Shown here: piece by piece, positions 47,464 through 55,360 of the stretch
Layout: every line of letters begins with the position of its first letter
Position numbering within the stretch: position 1 is the first letter of the stretch
Origin: Heyndrickxia sporothermodurans
GTDB lineage: Bacteria > Bacillota > Bacilli > Bacillales > Bacillaceae_C
Length of the DNA stretch: 64,000 nt
NCBI GenBank assembly: GCA_018333075.1
Contig: BORH01000006.1
Coordinates: 186,001 to 250,000, forward strand
Direction: 5' to 3'
Position numbers and translations under genes: made by a program
Notes under the pieces: model-generated
Told to the model about the DNA's origin: nothing
The model's database searches: none
What the model saw: the letters and a program-made list of their open reading frames with translations, nothing else

Positions 47464-47689
47464 TTAAGTGTAAGGGACATTAAAGTTGTTTAAATTATAT
47501 ATAAAGTCGTAAAAAGTTAATTAAAATGATGATGGTATGGAAATAACCATTCCATCTATTTCTATTTCATACATTAAAAATATTGAACATCCGATTAATG
47601 AATAATGTAATAGAAAAATTTATAAAACATTATTTGTTATTCAACATTGTTCATTTATTTACTTATTACTTGTACATACTATCCCTCGG

Positions 47690-47855
47690 TTGGAATATGT
47701 AGGTAGTTTTCTGCAAAGTTACACTCCATCCAAGTAACTACATCAATTTCTTCAGGGAGTGATATATTTATTTTCCCCTCAACTTTCTACCCAATAAAAG
47801 TAAAGAAGATAGCGTGAGTTCCTTTTTGTTCAAAGAACGTTTTGCTCACAGTAAT
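47690..47855 (-). pseudogene. NUDIX-like gene fragment
   Basis: Minus-strand translation gives MITVSKTFFEQKGTHAIFFT, FIG, a stop (TAG), then KVEGKINISLPEEIDVVTWM and ECNFAENYLHIPTEG. The THAIFFTFIG and EEIDVVTWM elements recall the second half of NUDIX hydrolases. No start, no Nudix box and an internal stop, so a remnant. The 47464-47689 gap shows nothing else. Confidence 0.35.
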
Positions 47856-47863
47856 CATCCCTT

Positions 47864-48049
47864 CTAAGTTAACATCGAAAATAGTTTAACAACCCCCTCT
47901 TCATTATATTCAAATGTAAGAGGATCTCCACCTGCAATGCCGCGGTAGTTCACAGCTCGTGCGACGTGTAATTGTTGAGCGATATTCACACCAACAATAA
48001 GATGAGTATCAGAAATTCTTTCTATTAGTTGATTTTGTTTTTCTTGCAT
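47864..48049 (-). mobile_element. IS110-family transposase N-terminal fragment
   Basis: Frame of 61 residues reading MQEKQNQLIERISDTHLIVG, VNIAQQLHVARAVNYRGI and AGGDPLTFEYNEEGVVKLFS. This is the start of an IS110-family DEDD transposase: the first catalytic Asp of the usual VGxDIA motif is Asn here (VGVNIA), and the rest of the protein (about 350 residues) is missing. Decayed and not mobile. It marks the left part of the accessory island. Confidence 0.7.
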
Positions 48050-48093
48050 TTTAGCTCATTAGAAAATACGTTGCCCAGCAACACCTTATAAAA

Positions 48094-48615
48094 CTAAAAT
48101 TTGTAATACCAAAATATCGCTATTTCATTAGCATTTGGAGAGTTTGAATAAAGCATAGTATCAATAGCACCGATTACAAAGTTATTTTTGGCATAAAAAT
48201 AACAAGCAGAAATATTAACATCTTGTGTTTCAAGCATAAGACCACAAAAGTTATTCTCCTTTGCCCACTCAATTGCTTTATTCAATAATGCTGTACCAAC
48301 TCCATTTTTTCTATATTCTTTTGCAACAGCAATATCTTCTATAAAAGCATATCCGTTCCAATTAGAACGAATCCTAATCTGACCAATGCAGTTATTTTCA
48401 ACGTAAAAAAAGTATACAACTTTCCCTTCTCCTTCAATATAACTAATATCGATTTCATCATCTTCATATTTTTTGAAATATGGTTCAGAAAAGATTTCCT
48501 CTGTAAATTCCCATGCATTGTTTTCATATTTAGGTATAATTCTCCCCTTAACAATAAAGCCTTCATTTGATTTATTAAAATCATTCATATTAGATTGTGT
48601 CATTTTAATTATCAT
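48094..48615 (-). CDS. satA: Streptothricin acetyltransferase-family GNAT (SatA/Sat-4-like)
   Basis: GNAT acetyltransferase of 173 residues, closely resembling Sat-4 / SatA along its length: IIPKYENNAWEFTEE near the start, IRSNWNGYAFIEDIAVAKEYRKNGVGTALL with the acetyl-CoA loop RKNGVG, LMLETQDVNISACYFY, and FWYYKF at the end. Known members inactivate streptothricin by acetylating its beta-lysine. Start at 48615 follows AGAGGAG by 6 nt. Activity toward streptothricin is inferred from family. Confidence 0.82.
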   Translation of the reverse strand: MIIKMTQSNMNDFNKSNEGFIVKGRIIPKYENNAWEFTEEIFSEPYFKKYEDDEIDISYIEGEGKVVYFFYVENNCIGQIRIRSNWNGYAFIEDIAVAKEYRKNGVGTALLNKAIEWAKENNFCGLMLETQDVNISACYFYAKNNFVIGAIDTMLYSNSPNANEIAIFWYYKF

Positions 48616-48752
48616 TTTAATCTCCTCTAATCGTAAAAAAATGCAATAACTCATCAAGCATAGCTATGAAAATTTAAGATACATCGCTAACTTTTTATTC
48701 AATTGTATTTATTCAACTATCCTTCCTATTTAGTACAAGAAGTAACTTCAAC

Positions 48753-48786
48753 GAAAAAGAGCATTAATCCTTCTTGGATTAACGCC
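48753..48786 (-). terminator. Terminator of the GNAT gene at 48867
   Basis: Minus-strand stem GCGTTAATCC / GGATTAATGC (one wobble), 5-nt loop, followed by TCTTTTTCG. It lies about 80 nt after the stop. Confidence 0.82.
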
Positions 48787-48866
48787 CCCTTTACTATAAG
48801 TACAATGTTTCACAATCTTATATTAGAAAACAAGGATTACAGTAGAATCCCCCTTTATTTTCCTAC

Positions 48867-49343
48867 TCACATATTAATGGAGGGTCTTAGTGATTCCCAT
48901 TCTTCACGCAAAATCCCCATACGAATTGAATCATAATAATTGCCTTCGTAGTAGCGAACCTTTCGAATACGCGCTTCCATTTTCATACCTAATTTTTCCC
49001 CTACACGAATCATACGTTCATTTCCAGACCAAGTAGTTAATCCAACTCTTACGAGAGGTAATGTGTTAAAAATATGATTAATCCAAAGCTCTAAGGTACG
49101 GGTGCCTATTCCTTTGCTCCAATTATGAGCTTCGTGTATAACAATACCTAACTCTAACCATTTGGACTGGTCATCTTCAAAATAATAGGAGACGATACCA
49201 CATACGACTTCATTAACGATAATAACCCAAAAATTATCCTTATTAACCCATGTTATCGCCGTTTCAATGAATTGTTCATAAGGCATAGATTTATGTGGAA
49301 AATATGGAGCATCCCACTTTTCATGAACCTGCAGTTGTCTCAC
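48867..49343 (-). CDS. GNAT acetyltransferase with truncated N-terminus
   Basis: Frame of 158 residues from a GTG at 49343. GNAT features: VVCGIVSYYFE, WLELGIVIHEAHNWSKGIGTRTLELWI (acetyl-CoA loop WSKGIG), VRVGLTTWSGNERMIRVGEKLGMKMEAR. The first 15-20 residues of a normal GNAT strand are missing, no ribosome site precedes the GTG, and the DNA directly upstream encodes the start of an unrelated flavoprotein in another frame. It is probably a fusion scar; whether the protein is made is doubtful. Confidence 0.65.
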   Translation of the reverse strand: MRQLQVHEKWDAPYFPHKSMPYEQFIETAITWVNKDNFWVIIVNEVVCGIVSYYFEDDQSKWLELGIVIHEAHNWSKGIGTRTLELWINHIFNTLPLVRVGLTTWSGNERMIRVGEKLGMKMEARIRKVRYYEGNYYDSIRMGILREEWESLRPSINM

Positions 49344-49446
49344 TCGCCTCTAAAACAAGATAGTTTAATTTATTTTTACTTAAATAATATGCCATAGCTA
49401 ACCCTGACTGTCCGGCACCAATTACAATTGAATCATATACTTGCAT
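49321..49446 (-). pseudogene. Truncated FAD-binding oxidoreductase N-terminus
   Basis: ATG at 49446 with AAGGAGATGTTTGT before it encodes MQVYDSIVIGAGQSGLAMAY, YLSKNKLNYLVLEASETTAG, S and a stop. GxGxSG after a beta strand is the dinucleotide-binding start of a CzcO/ArsO-type flavin monooxygenase. The remaining 300 or more residues are gone, replaced by the GNAT gene, which it overlaps out of frame. An ArsR-type operator precedes it. Confidence 0.8.
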
Positions 49447-49467
49447 ACAAACATCTCCTTTAATTTT

Positions 49468-49491
49468 AAATATCGTATTTTTACGATATTT
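49468..49491. promoter_or_regulatory. Operator palindrome before the flavoprotein fragment
   Basis: AAATATCGTA / TACGATATTT, perfect 10-bp arms around TTTT. It sits between the arsR-like gene at 49526 and the flavoprotein start, and its half-site ATATCGT recurs at 49825-49856 before the same arsR gene. This fits a binding site of that repressor. Confidence 0.65.
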
Positions 49492-49525
49492 CAGTTGTAA
49501 AAAAACATATAGAAAAAACTATATG

Positions 49526-49810
49526 CTATTTACAGCAATTAGTAAGAACAGTTGTTAACTCCTGAAGTAATGCCATTGCTTTATTTTTATTTGGAGAATA
49601 ATAGACTACTGTACCCTCTTTACGAGAAAATAATAAGCCAGCTCTTTTTAATATTGCTAATTGTTCAGATGCGGTTGATTGGCCAATGCCAATCAATTCA
49701 GCTACCTGATTTACAGTTACTTCTTCTCTTTTTAGAAATAAAAGGACAATTTCCAGCCTTTTTTCATTAGCTAATGCCTTAAGAAAACTTTGAATTTCTT
49801 CATTTATCAT
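49526..49810 (-). CDS. ArsR/SmtB-family repressor (no CVC motif, C-terminal CC)
   Basis: Winged-helix repressor of 94 residues: LKALANEKRLEIVLLFLKREE, then QVAELIGIGQSTASEQLAILKRAGL (recognition helix) and KEGTVVYYSPN (wing). It lacks the CVC motif of classic ArsR sensors, but ends in TNCCK, a possible alternative thiol site. Its target seems to be the ATATCGT palindromes on both of its sides. The gene it once controlled, a flavoprotein, is now a stub. Ligand unknown. Confidence 0.85.
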   Translation of the reverse strand: MINEEIQSFLKALANEKRLEIVLLFLKREEVTVNQVAELIGIGQSTASEQLAILKRAGLLFSRKEGTVVYYSPNKNKAMALLQELTTVLTNCCK

Positions 49811-49824
49811 TATATCATTCCTTT

Positions 49825-49856
49825 ATATATCGTTATATCGGGATTTTACGATATAT
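49825..49856. promoter_or_regulatory. Autoregulatory operator of the ArsR-family gene
   Basis: ATATATCGT and ACGATATAT, 9-bp arms with a 14-nt spacer, 15 nt before the ATG at 49810. The half-site is the same as in the palindrome at 49468. Confidence 0.6.
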
Positions 49857-49904
49857 TTTGCATTAAAGTATAAATTCAATTATTTGTTTTGTCAATAAAC
49901 AAAA

Positions 49905-49953
49905 CTAAAAATAAGTAAGCTGATTAGCTTTGTTAATTAACCAGTTTACTTAT
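49905..49953 (-). terminator. Terminator after the HesB-like gene
   Basis: Minus-strand long hairpin with arms AATAAGTAAACTG and CAGCTTACTTATT, followed by TTTTAG. It closes the ars operon on this side, about 90 nt after the HesB-like stop. Confidence 0.75.
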
Positions 49954-50041
49954 TATATTATCATTGATAAATTCGGTTTAAAGTATTCTCAATTCCATTT
50001 TACTATTAATAATAGGACGGATCCCTTTGAATTAGGGACTT

Positions 50042-50323
50042 TTAGCAACAACTGCTTCCCCCTGTAACCACTAGACCAGCACTATTTTCGTTTTCCTCAT
50101 AATCTAAGGTTAAATCTTTTACAGTATCTATCAGATGTGGATCTATAGCTACTTTAATTCCATTAACGTTTTTAATTACATCAGATTCAGCAGCATCCTC
50201 TAATGAAACAGCATAATTGGGACCACAACATCCCGAACCTGCTACTGTAAAGCGCAATGTTGAAGCATTGTTCTCCTTCATTAAATCATTTATAAATGCT
50301 TTTGCTGGATTTGTAATAATCAT
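50042..50323 (-). CDS. HesB/IscA-like protein
   Basis: Protein of 93 residues with the HesB/IscA core: LRFTVAGSGCCGPNYAVSLED (about 23-43, with a CC where A-type carriers have one Cys) and GGSSCC at the very C-terminus. Three-cysteine geometry resembles A-type Fe-S carriers, but members of this clade are often found in metal(loid) operons and may bind other thiophilic ions. It lies downstream of arsA in the same orientation. Confidence 0.78.
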   Translation of the reverse strand: MIITNPAKAFINDLMKENNASTLRFTVAGSGCCGPNYAVSLEDAAESDVIKNVNGIKVAIDPHLIDTVKDLTLDYEENENSAGLVVTGGSSCC

Positions 50324-50366
50324 TACTTACCACTCCTCGTATATTCATAATAGAATCACTTTATCA

Positions 50367-50579
50367 CTATTTGTTTAAAGCACTATGTTTTTTTAAACCC
50401 TCATATAAATAAAGATATAGGAAATAACCAATTGGACCTGTGAGATAAACAAAAACAAACCAAAATACAAATTGTCTAGAATTTAATTTTTTTTGCTGAA
50501 AGCCCATAAGAATATACATACTCATTAAAACATTTAAAAAAATAATTAAAAATATTATTATTGATTTCAAAATCTCCAC
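50367..50579 (-). CDS. Small two-helix membrane protein
   Basis: Protein of 70 residues with two hydrophobic helices (about 5-27 and 38-60) and a polar C-terminus. The second helix reads FWFVFVYLTGPIGYFLYLYL, somewhat like the N-terminal PLDc_N/DUF2834 type segments. Function unknown. It lies in the ars cluster between arsA and the HesB-like gene; GGAG precedes the ATG. Confidence 0.6.
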   Translation of the reverse strand: MEILKSIIIFLIIFLNVLMSMYILMGFQQKKLNSRQFVFWFVFVYLTGPIGYFLYLYLYEGLKKHSALNK

Positions 50580-50714
50580 TCCTTTTGAATGTGAGAATTA
50601 AATAACATTCAAATAAGTATTTATCGTAATTTACAATAAATTATCCTAACTTTTTAATTATTATTTCTACTAGTTTATGGCTTCTTATTTCCCCTGTACT
50701 CTTGAATTCTCTTT

Positions 50715-52484
50715 TTATCGAAGAAAGTCTTTTAGTTTTTCATATCCAATTTTTTCTTCAGAAAACCATGGAATAAGGATGGTTTTTTCAGCTTTATTTT
50801 CATTTACCACTTGAATCCATTCTTTCTCTATCATAGCTTTTCCTTTTAATACAGGATCATTTGTATTTGCAGCATAGAGACTTTGATTAATAACCCACCA
50901 TTTTGGATTAATATTTGCTCTTCTTAAATCATCTTGTAACCTAGATGCCTCTAATACAGGTGTTGCTTCTGCCAATGTTACAATGACGACAGCAGTTTCT
51001 TCTGAATTTCGAATACGTGGTAAAAGTTCCTTTGAACTTTCCGAAACTTCTCCAGTTGACTTTTCAATTTCTTTACTAAAAGATTGTGATGCATCTAATA
51101 ATAGTAAGGTATGTCCGGTTGGGGCTGTGTCAATTACAACAAATTCATTTTCCGATTTCGATACAACCTCAGCAAATGCTTGAAAAACTGCAATTTCCTC
51201 TGTACATGGAGAATTTAAGTCTTCTTTCAAATATGCGAGACCTTCTTCATTTAAATTTTGAGCAGCATTTTCTATGACTTTTTCTTTATATCTTTTAACC
51301 TCTTCTTTTGGATTAATACTGCTAATGGTTAAATTTTGATTTAGTTGATTGCTTTTAAATTGATATTCTAAGTGTGCTGCGGGATCAGTTGTTGTTAAAT
51401 GTACCTTATGCCCTTTTTCTACTAGACCAACTGCAATCGCGGATGCGATTGTTGTTTTGCCTACTCCACCCTTACCCATAGCAAAAACTAATTTCGTATT
51501 ATTAACCGAAAGTTCATTAACCATATCTTTTAATTTGTAATCAATCATTGATTTAATCTCAATATTGTTTGGATTAATAGATCCTTTGTTAGTTGGATTA
51601 AACAGATTTCTAAGTTGAGATACACTAGTTAATGAATAAGGTACATATGGTAACGAATATTTGGCGATTTGCTTTAAATTATCAGGTATTTTATTTAAAG
51701 CATTTCTTTGTCGATTATAGAAAGCTTGTGAAACTTCATCATCTTTATTGTAGTTTTGAAGAAGTCCATTTATTATAAGGACTTGATTCGTAATACCAAT
51801 TTCCTCTAATTCCTTAGAGGCACGATCTGCTTCTAATAGAGCCGAACTTTCTGGCCTTGTGATAAGTAATAATGTAGTTTTTGACGGATCAGAAAGAGTT
51901 GAAACAGAGCTTGAATAGAGAATTTTTTTATTTGATAATCCAGATAAAGGTCCTAAGCACGATGCACCGTGTGTATTCTCCTCTAAAAATCCATTCCATG
52001 CAGATGGGAGATTTAAAAGCCTTAACGTATGACCAGTTGGAGCCGTATCAAAAATAATATGGTCATATTGTTTGACAATTTCCTTATTTGAAAGAAAATT
52101 TGTAAATTCATCAAAAGCTGCAATTTCTACTGCACAAGCACCTGATAATTGTTCTTCCATTGAGGCTATTACTTCTTCAGGAAATTTCCCTCTATATGGT
52201 TCTACAACACTCTCTTGATATTTTCTCGCTGATTCTTCGGGATCAATATTACTAACATATAAATTTTCAACATTTGGAACAACTCTTGGTATGCTATCTA
52301 ATTCAATTCCAAATACATCTTGTAAATTTGAAGCTGGGTCAGTACTAACTAGTAAAACTTTGTTTCCTTGTTCAGCTAAAGCAACTGATGTTGCACTAGC
52401 TGTTGATGTTTTTCCAACCCCACCCTTTCCTGTTAAGAAAATAAATTTAGTTTTGAGTTGATGAGGACTGAATACTGAAAACAT
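50715..52484 (-). CDS. arsA: Arsenical pump-driving ATPase ArsA
   Basis: Cytoplasmic ATPase of 589 residues with two homologous halves. Each has a deviant Walker A (TGKGGVGKTSTAS near residue 19; GKGGVGKTTIAS near 341) and DTAPTGHT (near 150 and 455). Metalloid-binding Cys motifs SGACAVE and SPCTEE are present. In this setting it should energise the efflux protein, here of the ACR3 type. ATG at 52484 follows AAGAAGG by 7 nt. It lies 20 nt after the remains of arsD, which normally hands it As(III). Confidence 0.93.
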   Translation of the reverse strand: MFSVFSPHQLKTKFIFLTGKGGVGKTSTASATSVALAEQGNKVLLVSTDPASNLQDVFGIELDSIPRVVPNVENLYVSNIDPEESARKYQESVVEPYRGKFPEEVIASMEEQLSGACAVEIAAFDEFTNFLSNKEIVKQYDHIIFDTAPTGHTLRLLNLPSAWNGFLEENTHGASCLGPLSGLSNKKILYSSSVSTLSDPSKTTLLLITRPESSALLEADRASKELEEIGITNQVLIINGLLQNYNKDDEVSQAFYNRQRNALNKIPDNLKQIAKYSLPYVPYSLTSVSQLRNLFNPTNKGSINPNNIEIKSMIDYKLKDMVNELSVNNTKLVFAMGKGGVGKTTIASAIAVGLVEKGHKVHLTTTDPAAHLEYQFKSNQLNQNLTISSINPKEEVKRYKEKVIENAAQNLNEEGLAYLKEDLNSPCTEEIAVFQAFAEVVSKSENEFVVIDTAPTGHTLLLLDASQSFSKEIEKSTGEVSESSKELLPRIRNSEETAVVIVTLAEATPVLEASRLQDDLRRANINPKWWVINQSLYAANTNDPVLKGKAMIEKEWIQVVNENKAEKTILIPWFSEEKIGYEKLKDFLR

Positions 52485-52504
52485 GCTTATACCTTCTTTC
52501 AAAT

Positions 52505-52869
52505 TTATGACTGTTTATTAATATTAATAGATAGTCTTGTCTTTGGTTTTTCATTTAGTTCTTCTGGATTTACCTTAAACCATGCTGCAAATTCTTCATT
52601 TGTTGGATAATTCCCTACTTTTACAACCTGATCATTAGCTAAAACAACTGGTAAAGCATTAGTACCTTTTTCAATAAAGATGCCTTTATCGCTGGATTAT
52701 CTGCAAATTTATCTGGGTCATTGGTTAATTGATATCGTTTGATGTTAAATCCTTTTCTCTCAAGTGAGTGAATTGCAGATGCAACTCTGACTAATTCTGG
52801 ATCCATACTAGGGCCGCATACTCCAGTTGAACAACACATTGCAGGATCAAAAATTTCAACTTTTATCAT
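52505..52869 (-). pseudogene. arsD: ArsD metallochaperone with a -1 frameshift
   Basis: ArsD passes As(III) to ArsA. The ATG at 52869 (GGAGG 8 nt before) begins MIKVEIFDPAMCCSTGVCGP, with the three key cysteines intact. Around 52660-52672 the frame shifts at an A-rich run: the frame ends after ...KASLLKKVLMLYQLF, while the expected continuation, GTNALPVVLANDQVVKVG and NYPTNEEFAAWFKVNPEE, lies in another frame and runs to a stop at 52505. One missing base explains it. The shortened protein would still have the arsenic site. Sequencing error is a real alternative. Confidence 0.85.
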
Positions 52870-52973
52870 TAAGAATACCTCCATTATTTTATAAATATAT
52901 AGGCATATACTTATATAGATTAGGTTCTTATGTAAGATAGCCTAGAGATTCCCTTTGGCTATCTCCTTTGCTT

Positions 52974-53396
52974 TTATTCTCCAGTTCTTGAGAAACGTTC
53001 AATACGTTCTCCTATTTCATCTCGTACTCTTTGAAAAAACGCCCATTTTTCTTCATCAGTACCCTCAGCTTTTGCTGGATCATCAAATCCCCAATGAACT
53101 CTTTTTACTATTGGAGGAGTGATAGGACATTTATCTGCAGCATCACCACATAAAGTTACTACAAGATCTGCATTGTTTAATATTTTTGGATCTATAATAT
53201 CTGAGGTTTGTTTTGAAATATCAATTTCTACTTCCTCCATTGCCTTTACTGCATTAGGATTTAATCCATGTGCTTCTATTCCGGCACTATAAATGTTCCA
53301 TTCTCTACTTAAATATTTTTTTGCCCAACCTTCAGCCATTTGGCTACGACAAGAATTACCTGTACATAAGAAATAAATTGTTTTTTTATTTTCCAT
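52974..53396 (-). CDS. arsC: Arsenate reductase, thioredoxin-coupled
   Basis: Reduces arsenate to arsenite. The 140-residue protein has the low-molecular-weight phosphatase P-loop CTGNSCRS near the N-terminus, then [14 protein letters not shown] with the two resolving cysteines, and the HWGFDDPA motif with the general acid Asp. This is the Bacillus/S. aureus ArsC type. ATG at 53396 follows GAGGTG. It lies 24 nt after the ACR3 gene in one operon. Confidence 0.94.
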   Translation of the reverse strand: MENKKTIYFLCTGNSCRSQMAEGWAKKYLSREWNIYSAGIEAHGLNPNAVKAMEEVEIDISKQTSDIIDPKILNNADLVVTLCGDAADKCPITPPIVKRVHWGFDDPAKAEGTDEEKWAFFQRVRDEIGERIERFSRTGE

Positions 53397-53419
53397 ATTT
53401 TTTGCCACCTCTGTTAATG

Positions 53420-54475
53420 TTAAATTGGTTGACTACTAAAATATTTTTTCTTAAACCATAGCGCTACGTTAACTAATGCAATCATTACAGGTACTTCTAC
53501 TAATGGACCAATTACTGCTGCAAATGCCACTCCTGAGTGTATTCCAAATACTCCAACTGCAACAGCAATAGCTAATTCAAAATTATTACTACCAGCTGTA
53601 AAGGCTAGTGTAGTTGTTACTGGATAGTTTGTTCCTAATTTCTTTCCTAAGAAGAAAGATACAAAGAACATGATGACAAAATATATTAATAGTGGAATAG
53701 CAATTCTTACTACGTCTAATGGTAATGCGACTATCATATCTCCCTTTAAGGAGAACATCACAATTATCGTAAACAACAATGCAATTAAGGTAATTGGACT
53801 AATTTTAGGGATGAATACTTTTTCATACCATTGTCTTCCTTTTATTTTTACTAATGTAAAACGAGTAATCATTCCAGCGATGAAAGGTATTCCAAGATAG
53901 ATAAATACGGATTTAGCTACTTCACCAATGGTAATATCGATTACAGCTCCCTGTAGTCCAAACCACTCAGGTATGACTGTGACAAAAACATAGGCATAAA
54001 CAGAAAAGAAAATAACTTGGAAAATAGAATTGAATGCTACTAATCCCGCAGCATAATCAGTATCTCCTTTGGCTAAATCATTCCAAACGATGACCATGGC
54101 GATACAACGTGCTAATCCAATCATAATTAGACCAACCATATATTCTGGTTTATCCGGTAGAAAAACAATTGCTAGTATAAACATAAGAATTGGCCCAATG
54201 ATCCAGTTTTGAACAAGAGATAGAGCTAATACTTTTATATCTTTAAATACTCGACCTATTTCTTCATAGCGCACTTTCGCTAATGGGGGATACATCATGA
54301 GAATTAGTCCTATTGCTAATGGGATAGATGTAGTACCCACTTGAAACTTATTTAATCCATCAATCATTCCTGGAAAGATAAAACCAAAACCAATTCCCAT
54401 AGCCATTGCGCAAAAAATCCATAATGTTAAATAACGATCCAGAAACGATAATCGTTTTTTCTCTGTTGTACTCAC
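53420..54475 (-). CDS. arsB: Arsenite efflux transporter, ACR3 family
   Basis: Membrane pump of 351 residues with ten hydrophobic segments. Hallmarks: [16 protein letters not shown] (the conserved Cys and Asn-Asp of ACR3) near residue 120, and [19 protein letters not shown] near 290. It exports As(III) and perhaps Sb(III). Start is GTG at 54475, 8 nt after GAGGAGG. In the operon arsR-ACR3-arsC-(arsD)-arsA it should be the channel that ArsA may drive. Confidence 0.94.
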   Translation of the reverse strand: MSTTEKKRLSFLDRYLTLWIFCAMAMGIGFGFIFPGMIDGLNKFQVGTTSIPLAIGLILMMYPPLAKVRYEEIGRVFKDIKVLALSLVQNWIIGPILMFILAIVFLPDKPEYMVGLIMIGLARCIAMVIVWNDLAKGDTDYAAGLVAFNSIFQVIFFSVYAYVFVTVIPEWFGLQGAVIDITIGEVAKSVFIYLGIPFIAGMITRFTLVKIKGRQWYEKVFIPKISPITLIALLFTIIVMFSLKGDMIVALPLDVVRIAIPLLIYFVIMFFVSFFLGKKLGTNYPVTTTLAFTAGSNNFELAIAVAVGVFGIHSGVAFAAVIGPLVEVPVMIALVNVALWFKKKYFSSQPI

Positions 54476-54498
54476 TTCTTCGCCTCCTCATTTTATTA

Positions 54499-54846
54499 TT
54501 AACAACCACAACGAAGTGTTGGATTACTTTTATCTATTTGTTTAATTACTTCCTCTTGGTCTGGAACAAGTTTTGTCACATATTCGATAAGTGAAAAGAA
54601 TTCATTATATTTATTTAAGGAATAATAGATCCATTGTCCTTTACGTGTTTCTTTCACTAATCCAAAATCTTTTAGTTTACGTAAATGCTGGCTTATGGAA
54701 GGTTGGCTCATATCAAAGACTTCCTGAAACTCACATACACATAATTCACGTTTCATCAATAAAGCCACCATTGTTAATCTAGTTTTGTCACCAAGTAGTT
54801 TAAGTACTTTTGCTGTAGGTTCTATTTCGGTTATTGTTTTCTCCAT
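54499..54846 (-). CDS. arsR: ArsR repressor of the main ars operon
   Basis: Winged-helix repressor of 115 residues. The arsenite-sensing motif ELCVCEFQEVF lies at the start of the DNA-binding region, followed by MSQPSISQHLRKLKDFGLV. It ends in TLRCGC. It is the first gene of the ars operon, and AT-rich dyads lie 20-80 nt upstream. As(III) binding at the two cysteines should release it from DNA and open the operon. Confidence 0.93.
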   Translation of the reverse strand: MEKTITEIEPTAKVLKLLGDKTRLTMVALLMKRELCVCEFQEVFDMSQPSISQHLRKLKDFGLVKETRKGQWIYYSLNKYNEFFSLIEYVTKLVPDQEEVIKQIDKSNPTLRCGC

Positions 54847-54866
54847 ATAACCACTCCTTTTATAAC

Positions 54867-54924
54867 TATATAATTATTTACTTATATATCATCAAAATAA
54901 ATATATAATTAATTACTTATATAT
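54867..54924. promoter_or_regulatory. Tandem AT-rich operator repeats before arsR
   Basis: Two 23-bp copies that differ at one position (TATATAATTATTTACTTATA and TATATAATTAATTACTTATA, each followed by TAT), at 54867 and 54902. Each is a dyad with arms TATATAA / TTATATA. A degenerate third copy starts near 54940. They lie just upstream of arsR and are the likely ArsR binding sites. The gap from 54960 to 55098 shows nothing else. Confidence 0.65.
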
Positions 54925-55098
54925 TCAAGAAAAAATAATTATACAATTAGTTACTTTTTCCATTAGTGTATTTTACGACTCTTATATTAAATATTCTTAT
55001 GTTCACTTTAGCGACTATATTAATCATATTTATCTTATACCCATATGTTATGACAATAGTTCTATACTGAAACATGTCTTAACAAATTAATATTGGTA

Positions 55099-55305
55099 TC
55101 AATATCTTCCTGACTTTAACTCAGTGTATGCACTAATAAAGTTGGTGTAGGATATAGTCCCAAGAAAATTTTTGTCTTCATTAAATAGGCGTTTAAATAA
55201 GATTTTCTTTGCTTTATCTAAGGAACATTGTTTAGTATTCTTTATTAATGAAATATAAGCAAGAAAGTAATCCTTACTCAAATTCCCACCATGGTTAATG
55301 ACCAT
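55099..55305 (-). CDS. Hypothetical 68-residue protein downstream of the flavoprotein
   Basis: ATG at 55305 with GGAGG 9 nt before it. The 68-residue product is polar and helical (YFLAYISLIKNTKQCSLDKA) with one Cys, no signal peptide. Not recognised. It starts just after a terminator-like hairpin behind the flavoprotein gene, so it is probably expressed at lower level from the same promoter. Confidence 0.5.
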   Translation of the reverse strand: MVINHGGNLSKDYFLAYISLIKNTKQCSLDKAKKILFKRLFNEDKNFLGTISYTNFISAYTELKSGRY

Positions 55306-55324
55306 ATTATTTTTCCTCCAACAA

Positions 55325-55355
55325 AAAAGATGAGAGGAGAGTAATAAAACTCTCC
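55325..55355 (-). terminator. Hairpin after the ArsO-like gene
   Basis: Minus-strand stem GGAGAGT / ACTCTCC with a 6-nt loop, followed by TCTCATCTTTTTTG. It lies 6 nt after the flavoprotein stop and just before the next gene's ribosome site. Confidence 0.7.
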
Positions 55356-55360
55356 TTTGC

